Of a DNA stretch of 64,000 bases, positions 24,270 to 35,655 are shown one piece after another. This DNA is from Sordaria brevicollis (Eukaryota; Ascomycota; Sordariomycetes; Sordariales; Sordariaceae), in assembly GCA_033439795.1 (NCBI GenBank), contig JAUTDP010000009.1, forward strand, positions 62,001 through 126,000, in the 5' to 3' direction. Numbering within the stretch: position 1 is the stretch's first letter; the number at the start of each line of letters is the position of its first letter. The translations under genes and the position numbers were made by a program. A model generated the notes under the pieces. It was not told where the DNA came from. It searched no databases and worked only from the letters and a program-made list of their open reading frames with translations.

Positions 24270-27200
24270 ATGGTGTCGCTTTTCGGTATCAAGTTCGGCG
24301 ACAAGAAAAAGGGGTACGCATCTTTCCCACGCCACCAGTCACGCACCTCAACAATACTGATAAGGCAAACAGGAAGCCCGAAAGAGGAGCAGCAACAGCA
24401 GCAGCAGCATCGGGGGACAATAGCTATGCGGACTCGGAAAAGTCGGCCAGTCTGAAAAAGGTCATCACCAACGAAAGCAGCCGATCCGATGCCGTCGCAT
24501 CCCCGATTCTTCCTCCAAATGGCCATCCTGCTCCCTATGCGCAAGGCATCGGCGCCCAGAACCAGGCCTCCTCGAGCTTGTCCAACCTCGCCGACCCGCA
24601 CGGCAACAACAGTTTTGGAGTCAAACAAATTGCCTCGGATGTGAATCTACGCGCCAAGTTCGGCGCCATGAACGGGTCTTCGGCAAGCTTGGCACACGGC
24701 CCGGGTCCGGTTCTGTCGCCGCGGCCCCAAACAGCAAACGCCAAGAGCAAACCGTGGGACAATTCTGATTTGCCCGAGATTCCTGCCATCAGGAAGGCCT
24801 CTACCGCCCCTATTGGACCCAGGTCCCCGTTGAGTCAGGTTGCTACCGACATGATTCCCTCGCCGACAAAGGAAAAGGTGGAGGCAACTGTGAGATTGGT
24901 CCAGGCCGATGAGGATGTGGAGGAAGGACAAGGCGCAGTTTCGAAAGACCAGCAAGTTCTCGAGCGAAACATTGGGGAAGAAAAGATTTCCGACGAGATG
25001 TCGCCTACTGAGCCCTTGGCGAGACCTCACTATCTGTCTCCGCTCGACCCCCTCAATGGTCCAGGCCCGGTTTTGAAGAACATCGACGACAGACCTAATA
25101 GCAGGGGTGGTATGCAGCAGGATGGACCGGGTCCGATATTCAGAGGCAATGTCGATGAAAGGCCTGGTAGCCGAGGAGGAATGCATAAAGGCCCTGGTGG
25201 ACCTGGACCTGCACCTGGACCCATGTTCCGAGGAAACATTGACCAGAGACCGGGAAGTCGAGGTGGTATGCGCGATAGACCAGGTGGTCCTACGCCAGTT
25301 TTCCGTGGTAATATTGATCAGAGGCCCGGTAGCCGAGGTGGCATGCATCCGAATGGCCCCAATGGCCCCAACGGTCCCAACGGTCCTAACGGCCCGCCCC
25401 GCCCTTTGACGGCCCACGGCCACGGTCCTCCGCGTCATGGACCACCCACGCATGGTCTTCCACACCCACCTGGACCTCGCAATGGACCTCCAGGACCCCG
25501 TGGCGCCGGACCCCAGGGCCCACCTCGTCCAGGCCCTCACCAAGGACCTCCAGGACCTCCGCGTCAAGGCCCACCTTTCCGAGGACCGATGACGCATCCG
25601 GGACCTCCTCTCCCGGGGACACCAAACCGAGGACCGGCACGTCAAGGGCCACCTCACCATGGTATACCTCCTCAGGGTACTCCTCGTCAAGGGTCTCCTC
25701 ACCAGGGACCTCCTCGGCACGACTCTCCAAATGGCACTCCTTATCGCGGAACTCCCCCTCCTCATGGACCCCCACGCGGACCCCCTCCACATGGGCCTCA
25801 TCAGTCCGGCCCTCACCCTGGTCCTCATGGACCTCCTCATGGCCCTCCCGGTCCTCTGCGTCCTCAACTCCGTGGGAATCCTCCTCAGGGCTCTCCTCGC
25901 CAGGGCCCCCCGCGTCCAGGACCCCAACCACAAGGCCCGCCGCATGGCGGACCTACACCCCTTACTGCGCCTACCAAGCCGTTCCCTCCTCCTGATAAGC
26001 CGCTTCCTCAGCAGCCGCGTGGACCTACACCTCTTTCTGCACCCAACAAGCCACTTCCTCAACATCCAGGCGTCAATGCTGGTGGCCCTGTGCCGCACGG
26101 ACATGCTACTTTGGGAGATCTCCCACGGTTGCAAATTCCTGGCTCGGACAGCCGTCCTCAGAGCCCCGCTATCAAGGCTCCTAGCCCAGTCAAACATGGC
26201 CAGGAAGAAGAAGCAAGCCCAAGAACTGTTTCTAAGCCGGAAACTGTCCAGTCACCACAGACCGTCTCTGAGCCCGAAACGAGGAGCAACTCGCCATCGC
26301 CTCCAGAATCCATTGCTGAACATCTGCTTGACGACGACGACTCGATTTTCTCTCGGCCAATTATAAAGACCCTCGGAGCGAGACGCGACACACTCACAAT
26401 CGTCTCTCCTCGAAGACAGAGTCTTTCGATGAAAATCGAAGAATTGGAGCGCAGCCTTATCGGCGCCCAGAAAGGCCGAAGCCTCGACGATCAGCAACGC
26501 AGCTTTGATGACAAGAGCCTGAGCTCCGCCAGTAGCATTTATAGCCAGTTACATTTGGAGGAGGACGATGATGACGATGAACCGATTTTATCCTCGATCC
26601 AGCCAGCGCCTCTGCGTACCCCAACAAAGACCAGCAATGCGAATCCAATGATCGCCGACACGTTTTCCGAGTCACCGACCACAGATGATCCGCCAACTCC
26701 GATAGCCAAGGACGATCCTGAAACGCCCATTCTCGCGGACCATCCTGGATCATTCAGCAGTGCGGGCGGTAGCGGCTATGGAATACCAACACCGAGGAGA
26801 GGAGGAGGAGGACCACCGTCCTCAGCTTTCAGGACCCGCCGGCCTGCTCTCGAAGAGTACAGTCTGTTCAACGGCCGCTCAACACCTGTTTCGCGCCCAG
26901 GAAGATCAGACACTGCATCCACAACTGGCGGCAACATGAGCTCTCCGTACCCAGGCACCGCCGACAGCAGCACCTTCAACTCGCCCCAGCGCTCCAACAC
27001 ACCGCAGCTCTGGCACCCTCCTGCGCGACGGGACGTCAAGCCGCCGACGCCGGCCCTGACACCTGACCCGGAACCATACCGACCTGCCGTCAGCCCACTT
27101 GCCAATGCTGGCTTCAACTTCGATTTCGGCCCTCAACTGACCACTCCCTCCCCAAGCCACAACCTTAGCCCCAGCTCCACATTCGGTGGCCCGACCGGGC

Positions 27201-27766
27201 CTCCGTCTGCCACCACCACGGGCCCTCCCACCCCGGACTCTATGATCGGTCCAGGTCCCGCCATCGTCTCGCCCTTGAAACCCGCTCCCCGTTCATCGAC
27301 CCTGAACAGGCCACACATTCCCGCTCCGCTCAATTTCAACTTCAACGTTGATGCCGATTCTCGCAGCACCACCACTCCGCCCTCGCAGATCGATGGCAGC
27401 CAACAATCACCCTATACCCCGCCACTCCGGAGGGCAACAACACCCGCCATTGATGGAAGCTTCGACGGGCTTTGCGAAGACGGCACGGGCATTGGTACTA
27501 GACCATCAACATCATTGGGTGCTCATCGGCCGCCGCCCATGACGCCCATTTTTGGCCAGCACCCGCCCAGGGCACAAAGCAGGGCACAAACGCCAATCCT
27601 CGGTGGCGGTGCAGATGATGGAGCTGATCCGGAAGAAGTCGCAAGAATGTTGGGAATTGGGGTGGCGAGAGGGTTGAGTGTCAAGCAGCCCAAGCAGAGG
27701 GCGCCGGAACGGCCACCTGTCCCAAACCCCACGCTGGTGGATGGGTTTGGCACTGGGATGATTTAG
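24270..27766 (+). CDS. Pro/Gly-rich protein with tandem repeats, 1145 aa, function unknown
   Basis: Proposed exons are 24270-24313 and 24373-27766. The 59-nt intron has donor GTACGC, a branch-like ACTGATAA and acceptor CAG. The start is chosen because it gives M-V-S-L-F-G-I-K-F-G-D-K-K-K in a good context and splices in frame. Residues about 244-343 hold four tandem units of the form GPGP-x-FRGN-I-D-x-RPGSRGGM. Residues about 345-590 are almost wholly Pro, Gly and His/Gln (G-P-P-H/R-Q-G-P-P). An acidic LEEDDDDDEP segment follows, then a Ser/Thr/Pro-rich region. The C-terminus is charged (E-E-V-A-R-M-L-G-I-G-V-A-R-G-L) and ends in G-F-G-T-G-M-I. The protein looks largely disordered, with no catalytic domain, signal peptide or membrane segment. 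Role unknown; a scaffold-like function is only a guess. Confidence 0.85.
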
Positions 27767-29051
27767 GCAGTGTCTCTCTGTAGAGGTGGTACTGATGGTG
27801 TGCTGATTCATGTGTAGGTGGAAGCATAGAAGGGCAGTATGTGCAGCTTGGTCGTTTTTCGCTTCTTGTACAAACTTATTAACTGAGTCTTGCTTTTGCA
27901 GAGGGGAAGAGGGGTGAAAGAGGGGGTGAAGATAACACTGCATCTTGATTTACTCGCGTCATCATTTCGGCCCGTCAAACGTTGGTCTTTGGATTATTTT
28001 GTTAGAAAGGACCGGGAGTGGGATTTAGAAAGGGAATATTATAGGGTTTCATTTGGTTTATCGGCACATTCATCAACAATCATTGTAGCGTGTATCTATA
28101 TATATCTCCACAGAGTTGGACACTTTTTCATAATTGCATTAGTACTCGGTTTTCATTTTGGAGCCATCCTTCCTTAACGCATGCTTCCATGTGAAAGGCG
28201 CTGCAAATCCACAGCCAGGCAATTATCATCAACTTGGACGTACGAGCATGAAGTGTCAATCGCACAACTACCACGTGGATGACCGCGTGAAAACAAGTCG
28301 TGTGGTCTTCCGCCGCATGTCCCCAGGTATTGGTAAGGCGTGCAACACGCTGTTGAAGTGGTCAACGAGGGCAGGGCACAAGGGCGTTTCGCCTAGGTAC
28401 GGGGTCATGGCCACGAAGATTTTCGTTAATGGCTCCGTTGCGTCTTTGCCAGTCAGGTTGATGTTCGCAGTTCAAAGTTCATTGATATCGTAGAGACTCA
28501 GTTGACCCGCTTTGGAGTTTTGAGTTGACTGTGAAAATCTTCATATAACGTGCCTTGAGGAGAGGGTAACGGCAGAAACCCCCAAAACGAATTTGACCAA
28601 GTCTCTACGGTAAGGTAGCTAGCTGTCTCACAACATCGACATAGGTAGGTATCAAGACCCCTCAAGATTTGCCATCACGATACCCTTTCGCATGGAACAC
28701 GCAAGCTTCACATACATAATTTTTCTGCTTCTTCTGCCTTGATGTGAATCGTGTTCGATCTTGATCGACTGGCAGCTACATGTGCTTGCTGGGATAAAGT
28801 GCCTCCGATTTCCCCCTCATCAGGGACTTTTGACTTTCTCCTTCTCTCCTCTCCAGGCTTTCTCTTTCCTTTTCCCATCTCATCAACCGGACACCTACCC
28901 ATCTCCAGAAATCGACTGCCCCAGAAGAAGCTTTCTTATCCATAAAAGCCCTAAACTTCGTGTTTCCCATCCATATCCTAAAACTAGTCGCGTCCATCAT
29001 TCTTTTTGTCCACGAACGAACCCATCTATCCATCTGCCTTTTTTTCCAATC
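27767..29051. other. intergenic: 3' region and next gene's leader
   Basis: This contains the 3' region of the upstream gene and the promoter and leader of the next one. From about 28,840 the + strand is C/T-rich up to the ATG at 29,052. Short open frames here have no coding character. No RNA gene was recognised. Confidence 0.5.
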
Positions 29052-30932
29052 ATGTCATTCAACACCTACGGCTACCAGCCTGGCTTCCCACCCGGGTTTC
29101 CGCAGCCCACGCCCAGCAGCAGCAGCAACAATAACAAAATAACATCCATGACAGGAAATGGAGTCCTTAATGCGTGGTGGCAAAGCGACGTGGCCCTGTT
29201 GGTGGTTGCTATCCCCCACAAGGAGTTCATCACCATGTACTGTCCCAACGCTAGACCAACAGGGATCGCTCGGCTGAAGGGACACAGGTTGGCTACGTGT
29301 CATCGTCGTCGTTATGGGAAGTTGGTAGTTGTCAAGGTAAATAAATGGAGGAGTGGCCGGGCTTCTTCTTCTTCAACTCGTATGAGGGAAGGGGGACAGC
29401 CTACCGGTACTTCCGAGATTAGCACTGATTGCTGGTCTCAGGAGGTGTTGGAGAGGCCGACTTTAACTTTGTTGGGGCAGGGTCGGGTGGGCGGTACTAC
29501 CATGAGACATGGACATGGACAATGCCCTCAGTCCACGAAATCCGCAACCCACACCATTCCAGATAATGCCGTTTCTCAGAGCCCCGCTAGCGACACGGAC
29601 GACTCCGTTACCTCTTTCGTTTCTGCGGCAGACACTACCGACATTAACCCCGCTCCTCGTCACGGAGCCAACGACCGCCACCAACCCGATGGTCAACAAG
29701 CCTCCCGGTGCCAGAAAAAGACGGATGACAACCGCTCCCATAAGAAGGAAGAAGAAGAAGAAGAAGTATGGGGCATACTTTACCTCCTCACCACCAGCCA
29801 ATACAACCGTCTCCTACGCGGCGAATACCAGTCCCAGTCCCACCTCCCCGGCCATCAACCTCACTTTCAGACCGAACTTAATCGTGGACTCGGTCAGTTG
29901 CAACTCGGTTCTCTCCCCCGCCCGTTCGGCATCACGATACCTTTCACCATGCAAACCCAAGCCCAAGCACAAGCCCAAGTCCAGCCGGTGACATCCGTCA
30001 CCGCCACCGGCTCTGCCTCTGCCTCCTCTTCCACCTCTGCATCTGCCTCCGCTTCCACCTCCTCCGGTCCTCGACACAACCACAACCACAACCGACAAAA
30101 GAAGAAAAAGCAACAACACCTCCCCCAAGTGCAAGTCGACTTCTTCCCAGCCGACCTGTTACACGAAACAACCGCCCACCAACACTCGCAAGACGCAAAA
30201 GACGTCGACGTTAGGCCCGTAAAGGTGTTTCTTGCTTCGTTTTCATCTCATCTTCGCGGCGGACATGACGACCCCGGGAGTGATGAGGAAGCAGATGCAG
30301 AAACGGAAGAGAGAGAGGAAGCGGTGGCGGAGGCGTTGGAGGATTTTATTTCTCGTCGTAGCGGCGGTGCTGGGAAAGGAGGAGAGACGAAAGTGGGAGA
30401 GGGAGCGGGGGAGGAAGTGGGAAGTATAAGAGAAGAAAATGGAGAAGGGAAATATGCAAGGCGAGAGGAGATACGAAACGAGGTTATGTACCTGAGGGAA
30501 CAACGGCGGAGGGAAAAGAGGGAGGAGATGGTGCAGAGACTAAAGGATTGGGGGGAGGACTTGGAGGAACGGGGTGTGCCGGGGGAATGGGTAGAGAGTG
30601 TGGTTCTAGATGGGTTGATTCCGAAAATTATGAAGCTGAATGAGGAGGAGGATGATGATAGCGGCGATGAGCATGGGGATGAAGAAGAGGAGGAGGTATT
30701 GGGGCTTGAGGAGAACAGTGGAGAGGACACGAGCACAGACGATGAGGAATGGAATATCGAAGGTCAGGTAAGGGAAACTGTGGGTGTCGTTGCTAGAAAC
30801 CTGAGGGGAGTATCGAGAAATCTTTTGGGTTTTGCGAGGAGAGGGGTGGGAGCCATGGTTGAACATATCAGAGGGGGGGATGCGGGCGATGGCCATGAGG
30901 TGGCGGAGGAGTGGGAGGTGGTTCCGGATTAG
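29052..30932 (+). CDS. divergent gamma-glutamylcyclotransferase-like protein, 626 aa
   Basis: The gene is an intronless frame, starting at the MSFNTYGYQPGFPPG methionine in context CCAATCATG. The frame is open further upstream, but that part is pyrimidine-rich leader. Three pieces match the gamma-glutamylcyclotransferase (GGCT/AIG2-like) pattern of fungal proteins. These are CPNARPTGIARLKGHRL at residues 64-80, V-W-G-I-L-Y-L-L-T-T-S-Q-Y-N-R-L-L at about 239-255 followed by a possible catalytic-position Glu258, and a C-terminal helix with RGVPGEWVE at about 507-516. The usual first motif, Y-F-A-Y-G-S-N, is replaced by hydrophobic residues about 49-56. Long Ser/Gln, Lys and Glu-rich insertions make the protein more than twice the usual length. 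GGCTs release 5-oxoproline from gamma-glutamyl peptides or amines; activity here is doubtful. Confidence 0.6.
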   Translation: MSFNTYGYQPGFPPGFPQPTPSSSSNNNKITSMTGNGVLNAWWQSDVALLVVAIPHKEFITMYCPNARPTGIARLKGHRLATCHRRRYGKLVVVKVNKWRSGRASSSSTRMREGGQPTGTSEISTDCWSQEVLERPTLTLLGQGRVGGTTMRHGHGQCPQSTKSATHTIPDNAVSQSPASDTDDSVTSFVSAADTTDINPAPRHGANDRHQPDGQQASRCQKKTDDNRSHKKEEEEEEVWGILYLLTTSQYNRLLRGEYQSQSHLPGHQPHFQTELNRGLGQLQLGSLPRPFGITIPFTMQTQAQAQAQVQPVTSVTATGSASASSSTSASASASTSSGPRHNHNHNRQKKKKQQHLPQVQVDFFPADLLHETTAHQHSQDAKDVDVRPVKVFLASFSSHLRGGHDDPGSDEEADAETEEREEAVAEALEDFISRRSGGAGKGGETKVGEGAGEEVGSIREENGEGKYARREEIRNEVMYLREQRRREKREEMVQRLKDWGEDLEERGVPGEWVESVVLDGLIPKIMKLNEEEDDDSGDEHGDEEEEEVLGLEENSGEDTSTDDEEWNIEGQVRETVGVVARNLRGVSRNLLGFARRGVGAMVEHIRGGDAGDGHEVAEEWEVVPD

Positions 30933-32479
30933 CGCGGGAATGGACGGGATAGGTGATGGGGGCAGGCTATAGATGAGATGGCGATATGTAGTCGTTCGTC
31001 CTGTTTATGGTGAAGTTGATGGATGAGGAAGAGCAAACACGACGTAAAAATCAAGATGTGAATGGTGGTCTGGGAAAAGTAGTCAATTGAATAGGAAGCG
31101 TTGTGGGAACAAAAAAACATTGATATCACCAGTTGCGTCGCGGATTGGGTTGCTGTGATGCTTTCGTGATCGAGTAGGTTGTGTATCTGACAAAGTTGCC
31201 CGGTCATTCGGACACCCGTGCAATCGGTAGACGTCGGCAAGAACAACGGGACGGGCTGGCTGAAGTCGGTGGCCGTGCGCCTACCACGCGGCAAGTCCCC
31301 CGCGGAACCCCGCGATGAGGACGGGACGGACCAAACCTTCCCCGCGCGCTCGTCCCAGTTTCCAGAACAGCCAGGGTCCCCCGTTTGAGCCCGTCCAGCA
31401 CTCCAAAGCCGGGAGCCTCCAGTGGATCGCTCCAGTGAATGCGGGGCCGGTTCACGGCCTAGAAAACTCTTTTCAGAAGTTCACCCCGTGAGCCAACCCG
31501 ACCAACCGCCGGCCGCAGAGGAAGGAAAAGGCGAAAAAGGTCGCTGATCTTGTCTATGTGCAAATCGGGAGTGCCCGAATTTTTCATCATCACTTGCTGC
31601 ATAATGGGCGGAGTCTAGCCAGAGGTAGCCACCCACCTCTCACCTCTTTCTAGCCCATAGCGTAGCCCTATCGTCTTTTGCCATGCGTTATCTGCAGAAA
31701 GTATATCAACCACCCTCCTTCCCCATCGATATCGTTCACCTTTCTCCCTTTTCTCTTTTCCCGTTTTCACCGACGGTCATTCCATCACCACGGCACACCT
31801 CTTCTCAACACCCTTTCTACCCCTATCGTAGCTACAGTTACTATAGGAAAAGAAAGAAGCATTTTCCTTCACCCTTATCTCTTCCCTCGCCATCGTCCTT
31901 GACTTGACCTCCTCTAGTGACAACAACACTGCTCGCTGCGACCATTTTTCGTCACCTGGGCTTGACCCGACTCGGACCCTCCAAAGCTTTCTTCCCACGA
32001 CAAACAACCACATGTACAACACGAGATCGGCGTATTCCAACTCCCTTCTCACGAACTCGGCACAGAACGAGGCCTTCATGTGCCGAGCCATATACCGGCA
32101 ATAAACAAAAGAGCAGGCGACTTCAAGTCTTTGCGCTTGCTCCAAAGACGTAGGAAAGACTTAAGCGAGTGATAGTCAATTCATCCATCATCTCTTTGTG
32201 AGATGAAGAATAGACGACTCGTCTTAACTACAAACCTTTTATTTTAACAGAAACATCACCACTCTGCCTGTTGGGGCGGAACTTGGTACTTACGCGGTAG
32301 ACGTATATACCTCTGAAACAATCAGAGATTGAACCTTTTTGCTTGCTTTATACAAGCGGTCAAGAGACACTTCACGAAACCAGCTTTGCTCAAAGAGTAT
32401 TGTTATCACCACAAGTGATTCCTGAACAGGAAGGACTATATCTCAAAAGTTTCAGATAAAACCGGTTCCATCATCCAAA
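30933..32479. other. intergenic: 3' region and SLC35F-type gene leader
   Basis: No gene could be supported. 31,690-31,900 is strongly pyrimidine-rich on the + strand and probably lies near the transcription start of the transporter gene. Short open frames at 31,680-32,150 would be upstream ORFs if transcribed. The final 300 bp lead to the start context CCAAAATGG. Confidence 0.45.
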
Positions 32480-33784
32480 ATGGCCAATAACAACATCACC
32501 ACCACCACCACCCCTTCCAGCTCCGAGCCGGAGATGAGCCAAGTAAAGAACTACGGCACCACCACTTTCGTCACCGCAGCCGCCGCCGAGCAGACCACCT
32601 CCAACACCAACCCCAACAACGCCGATGCCAATGCCGTCCAGACCGAAGATGTCAACGACCCCGACTCCCTCGTCGCCCTCGGCATCCAAAAGCTCGAAGC
32701 CCAAAACGTGCACTGGTACTCCTACCTCCTAACCGTCGACTTCTGGATCATCATCCTGATCGGACAAGTCCTATCACTCTGCATCACGGCAACCAACACC
32801 TTCTCCTCCTTCCTCAACGAACAGGGGACCTCCATCCCGGCCATCCAAACCATCTTCGTCTACGCCCTAATCTTCATCGTCTACTTCCCCACCGCCTTAT
32901 ACCAAAGCGGCGGGCCCCGCAAATTTTTCTCGCAGACGTGGAAGCACAGCTGGAAGTATTTCATCCTCTCGTTTCTTGACGTTGAGGGGAACTACTTCAC
33001 GGTCCTAGCCTACCGCTACACCAACATCCTGTCCGCGCAGCTCCTAAACTTTTGGTCCATCGTCTGCGTCGTCGTCATCTCCTTCTTTCTGCTCAAAGTC
33101 AGATACAAGTGGTTCCAGATTGCCGGAATCATCATCTGCTGCGGCGGGATGGGTATACTGCTGGCTAGCGACCACATTACTGGATCCAACGGCGGGCCCG
33201 GTATCGACATGGTGAAGGGCGACTTGTTCGGTCTGTTGGGAGCGACGCTTTACGGTATTAGCAATGTCTACGAGGAGTGGTTCGTTTCCAAGCGGCCCGT
33301 CTACGAAGTCCTTTCTTTCTTGGGATTCTTTGGAGTCTGCATCAACGGCGTGCAAGCGGCTATTTTCGATAGGCAGGCTGCTACGGACGCTACCTGGAAT
33401 GGACCGGTCGCGGGGTACATCGTTGGTTACACCTTTGCGATGCTCATCTTCTACTCCTTGGCTCCTATCATCCTGAGGATGGGCAGCGCGGCGTTTTTCG
33501 ACATTAGCTTGTTGACGGCCAACTTTTGGGGCGTCATTGTCGGAGTTAAGGTGTTTGGGTATGTCATTCACTTTATGTACCCCATTGCATTTGTGTGCAT
33601 CATTGTGGGCTTGGTGGTGTATTTCCTGGCGGGAAGCGTGTTGGGAGATAGCAAGAAGCCGTGGTTGGGCGCTGATCAGAGCGAAGGGGTGGCGGGCGTG
33701 GGTACGGCCAAGTTGAAGGCGTTGAATGCGGCGAGGAAGAAGGCGTTGGCTGAGGCTGAGGCTGGGGCTGGGGCGAGGGTTTGA
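32480..33784 (+). CDS. SLC35F-type (DUF914) membrane transporter, 434 aa
   Basis: This single-exon frame starts at ATG in context CCAAAATGGC. A polar Asn/Thr-rich N-terminus of about 75 residues is followed by roughly ten hydrophobic segments, at about 86-104, 121-140, 158-176, 183-204, 212-229, 247-265, 276-296, 312-333, 340-358 and 365-385. The C-terminus is cytosolic-looking and rich in Ala, Lys and Glu. The drug/metabolite-transporter layout and motifs such as F-L-D-V-E-G-N-Y-x-T-V-L-A-Y-R-Y-T and G-A-T-L-Y-G-I-S-N-V-Y-E-E are characteristic of the SLC35F1/F2/F6 group. Members are multipass proteins of plasma or internal membranes; substrates of most fungal members are unknown. The gene is convergent with the downstream - strand gene. 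Confidence 0.9.
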   Translation: MANNNITTTTTPSSSEPEMSQVKNYGTTTFVTAAAAEQTTSNTNPNNADANAVQTEDVNDPDSLVALGIQKLEAQNVHWYSYLLTVDFWIIILIGQVLSLCITATNTFSSFLNEQGTSIPAIQTIFVYALIFIVYFPTALYQSGGPRKFFSQTWKHSWKYFILSFLDVEGNYFTVLAYRYTNILSAQLLNFWSIVCVVVISFFLLKVRYKWFQIAGIIICCGGMGILLASDHITGSNGGPGIDMVKGDLFGLLGATLYGISNVYEEWFVSKRPVYEVLSFLGFFGVCINGVQAAIFDRQAATDATWNGPVAGYIVGYTFAMLIFYSLAPIILRMGSAAFFDISLLTANFWGVIVGVKVFGYVIHFMYPIAFVCIIVGLVVYFLAGSVLGDSKKPWLGADQSEGVAGVGTAKLKALNAARKKALAEAEAGAGARV

Positions 33785-35297
33785 GTAAGTGGGTGGGATA
33801 TGTTGGGGACTGTGTTGTTGGAGGGAGGGATGAGGATGTGAGAGGGGATGAGGATGGAAAGGGGTGGCGGGAGGTATCGGATCTCTGTGTGAAGGATGTT
33901 GTTGTCAAGGGAATGCTGCCGTGAGTGAGCGGGAGGGGATGGCTGTGGAAGATGACGGAAGAGCAGCCCTTCTGGTAATTGGTAATCGTCTCGATAACGA
34001 CTTGCCAGAGAGTGTAGCCCGCTCCGGGGTTTGGATGGATGACCGAACAGAGTCGCTGACAGAATGCTTGGTGCCAACCCATTCATCTGCTGTCAAGCAG
34101 ACCTTGAGGTATTCATTCATCCAACCATCCACCACTGAAGGGTAATAATAGTTCAAAAAGGAGGTTGGGTATGGGTGGAGGAGGTGATAGTTTTGGTAAA
34201 CAGTCAACAGTTGGATATACTCAGATTGGATCATAAATAAAACAACTCCAACTTGTATTGACTATCCCGAGATTCTGTCCGACCTGTCCAACTTGTCTAA
34301 CCTGCCCAAAGCTGCCTGTGGTCGTCATCAGCCGTTGTACATTGTGCTACGCAACTCCGCTTTGGAGCTGTTTATGCGGTTCATGCCGCACTTGGTTCTC
34401 CTTTACCTTTGGGATCTCACATGTCACAGACATTTCACACCATTCTTCAGCTTTGCTTCGCATATGTGCGACCAAGTCCTTTTGCTTCTGTGGCTCTTGA
34501 TTATGGAAGTGGGGCAGTAGCTTCGGCCAGATATTCAAAGTAGACATTATCAAGCATAGACATTCCCCATGTAGCATAGCCTTGGTGTGACAATTCATTT
34601 TTACTCGCCACCATCGGAATCCCGTTGGCGAGCTGGCTTTGTTATAGTCCTCGAACGTCAATCTGGACGCTTCTGCCTAGGATCGTAAGATCGCAAACCA
34701 CCAATGCCCCCTTTTTCAAAGCTTGACTTGCCTCTTGACCATCAACCGCTTATCATTCTTTATTGCTCCCTGCAGTGGACTTTGAGTGCTTCACTCCACC
34801 TCAAGCACCCTTCAACTACTAGCGCCCATGATTATGTAGAGGGTGAGAAGACATGAATGATCCGTTATTGAACGCCAAAAACAATTTCATATAAAATGCC
34901 AATGCAAGAGCCACATAATGTACTAGCTGTAGTATAGACCACCAAAAGATAAACTGTGAACCAGAAACATAAACATAAAACATCCCAACAAGCTTTCCGC
35001 CAATTCCTGTTTTTATACGTTCGAAAGCCACCTCTTTGAAAAACCAAACGAACCCATAAACAATCAAGACATCCCGTTCCTACGCAACGCGCCGCCGCCA
35101 TTTCAATCCGCCAACCTCCCTGTAACAATTAAAAACCGCGTCCGTACCTTTCAATCACACCAACGCTGTATAACCCCTTTCTTTTTCCCATTGTAGAATC
35201 CCCATACGCTTCGGCACTTGCTCGAGTTTTGTGGGGTTCATCCAAATTCAGACCAAACGCACGCTCGCTCGCAGCAGCAGCAGCAGCAGCAGCAACG

Positions 35298-35337
<40 letters not shown>

Positions 35338-35655
35338 GACCCAGCATTCAAGACACCAACCCAACCAACCAACGAAACCGGCCAAGAGAAAAAATCATTT
35401 GCCCATTGCCATCCGTAGCCGACGCGCCCCATCCCACCACATGAATGGATACCATTTCCCAGACTCCAAATGTGCAAAAAGTCCTGAACAAGTCATTGCG
35501 GCCAGACGCTTGTCGATGCCGGATTTCGGGAAGCTTTTATGCTTCCAAAGCGCTGTCGTTCATCCTCTTCGTAAGTCTCGTCCCCTTTACGCGGTTGTCC
35601 TCTGTAACCTCTTGCTCCCTCACCCTCCTCGGCCTCTTTCCTGCCCTGGACGTCT
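33785..35655. other. convergent 3' intergenic region
   Basis: About 1.9 kb lies between two genes that end toward each other. It contains their 3' regions and a trinucleotide repeat at 35,272-35,337. No gene, tRNA or 5S rRNA was recognised. Confidence 0.5.
35272..35337. repeat. CAG/CAA trinucleotide microsatellite
   Basis: Seven CAG units are followed by CAA-CGA and then 13 CAA units. It lies about 320 bp beyond the stop of the - strand gene, so it is probably in its 3' untranslated region or just past it. A + strand poly-Gln frame through it is short and unsupported. Confidence 0.9.

Noticed and set aside
24647..26197. Long - strand frame opposite the Pro/Gly-rich gene
   Set aside because: It is the antisense of GC-rich repetitive coding DNA; it gives an Arg/Ser/Trp-rich sequence with no domain, while the + strand has a spliced start and conserved ends.
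28158..28493. 111-residue + strand frame between the first two genes
   Set aside because: It lies in intergenic DNA with no recognisable domain and poor coding character.
29509..29991. Alternative + strand frame inside the GGCT-like gene
   Set aside because: The chosen frame has C-rich third positions and carries the G-I-L-Y-L-L motif; the alternative has neither.
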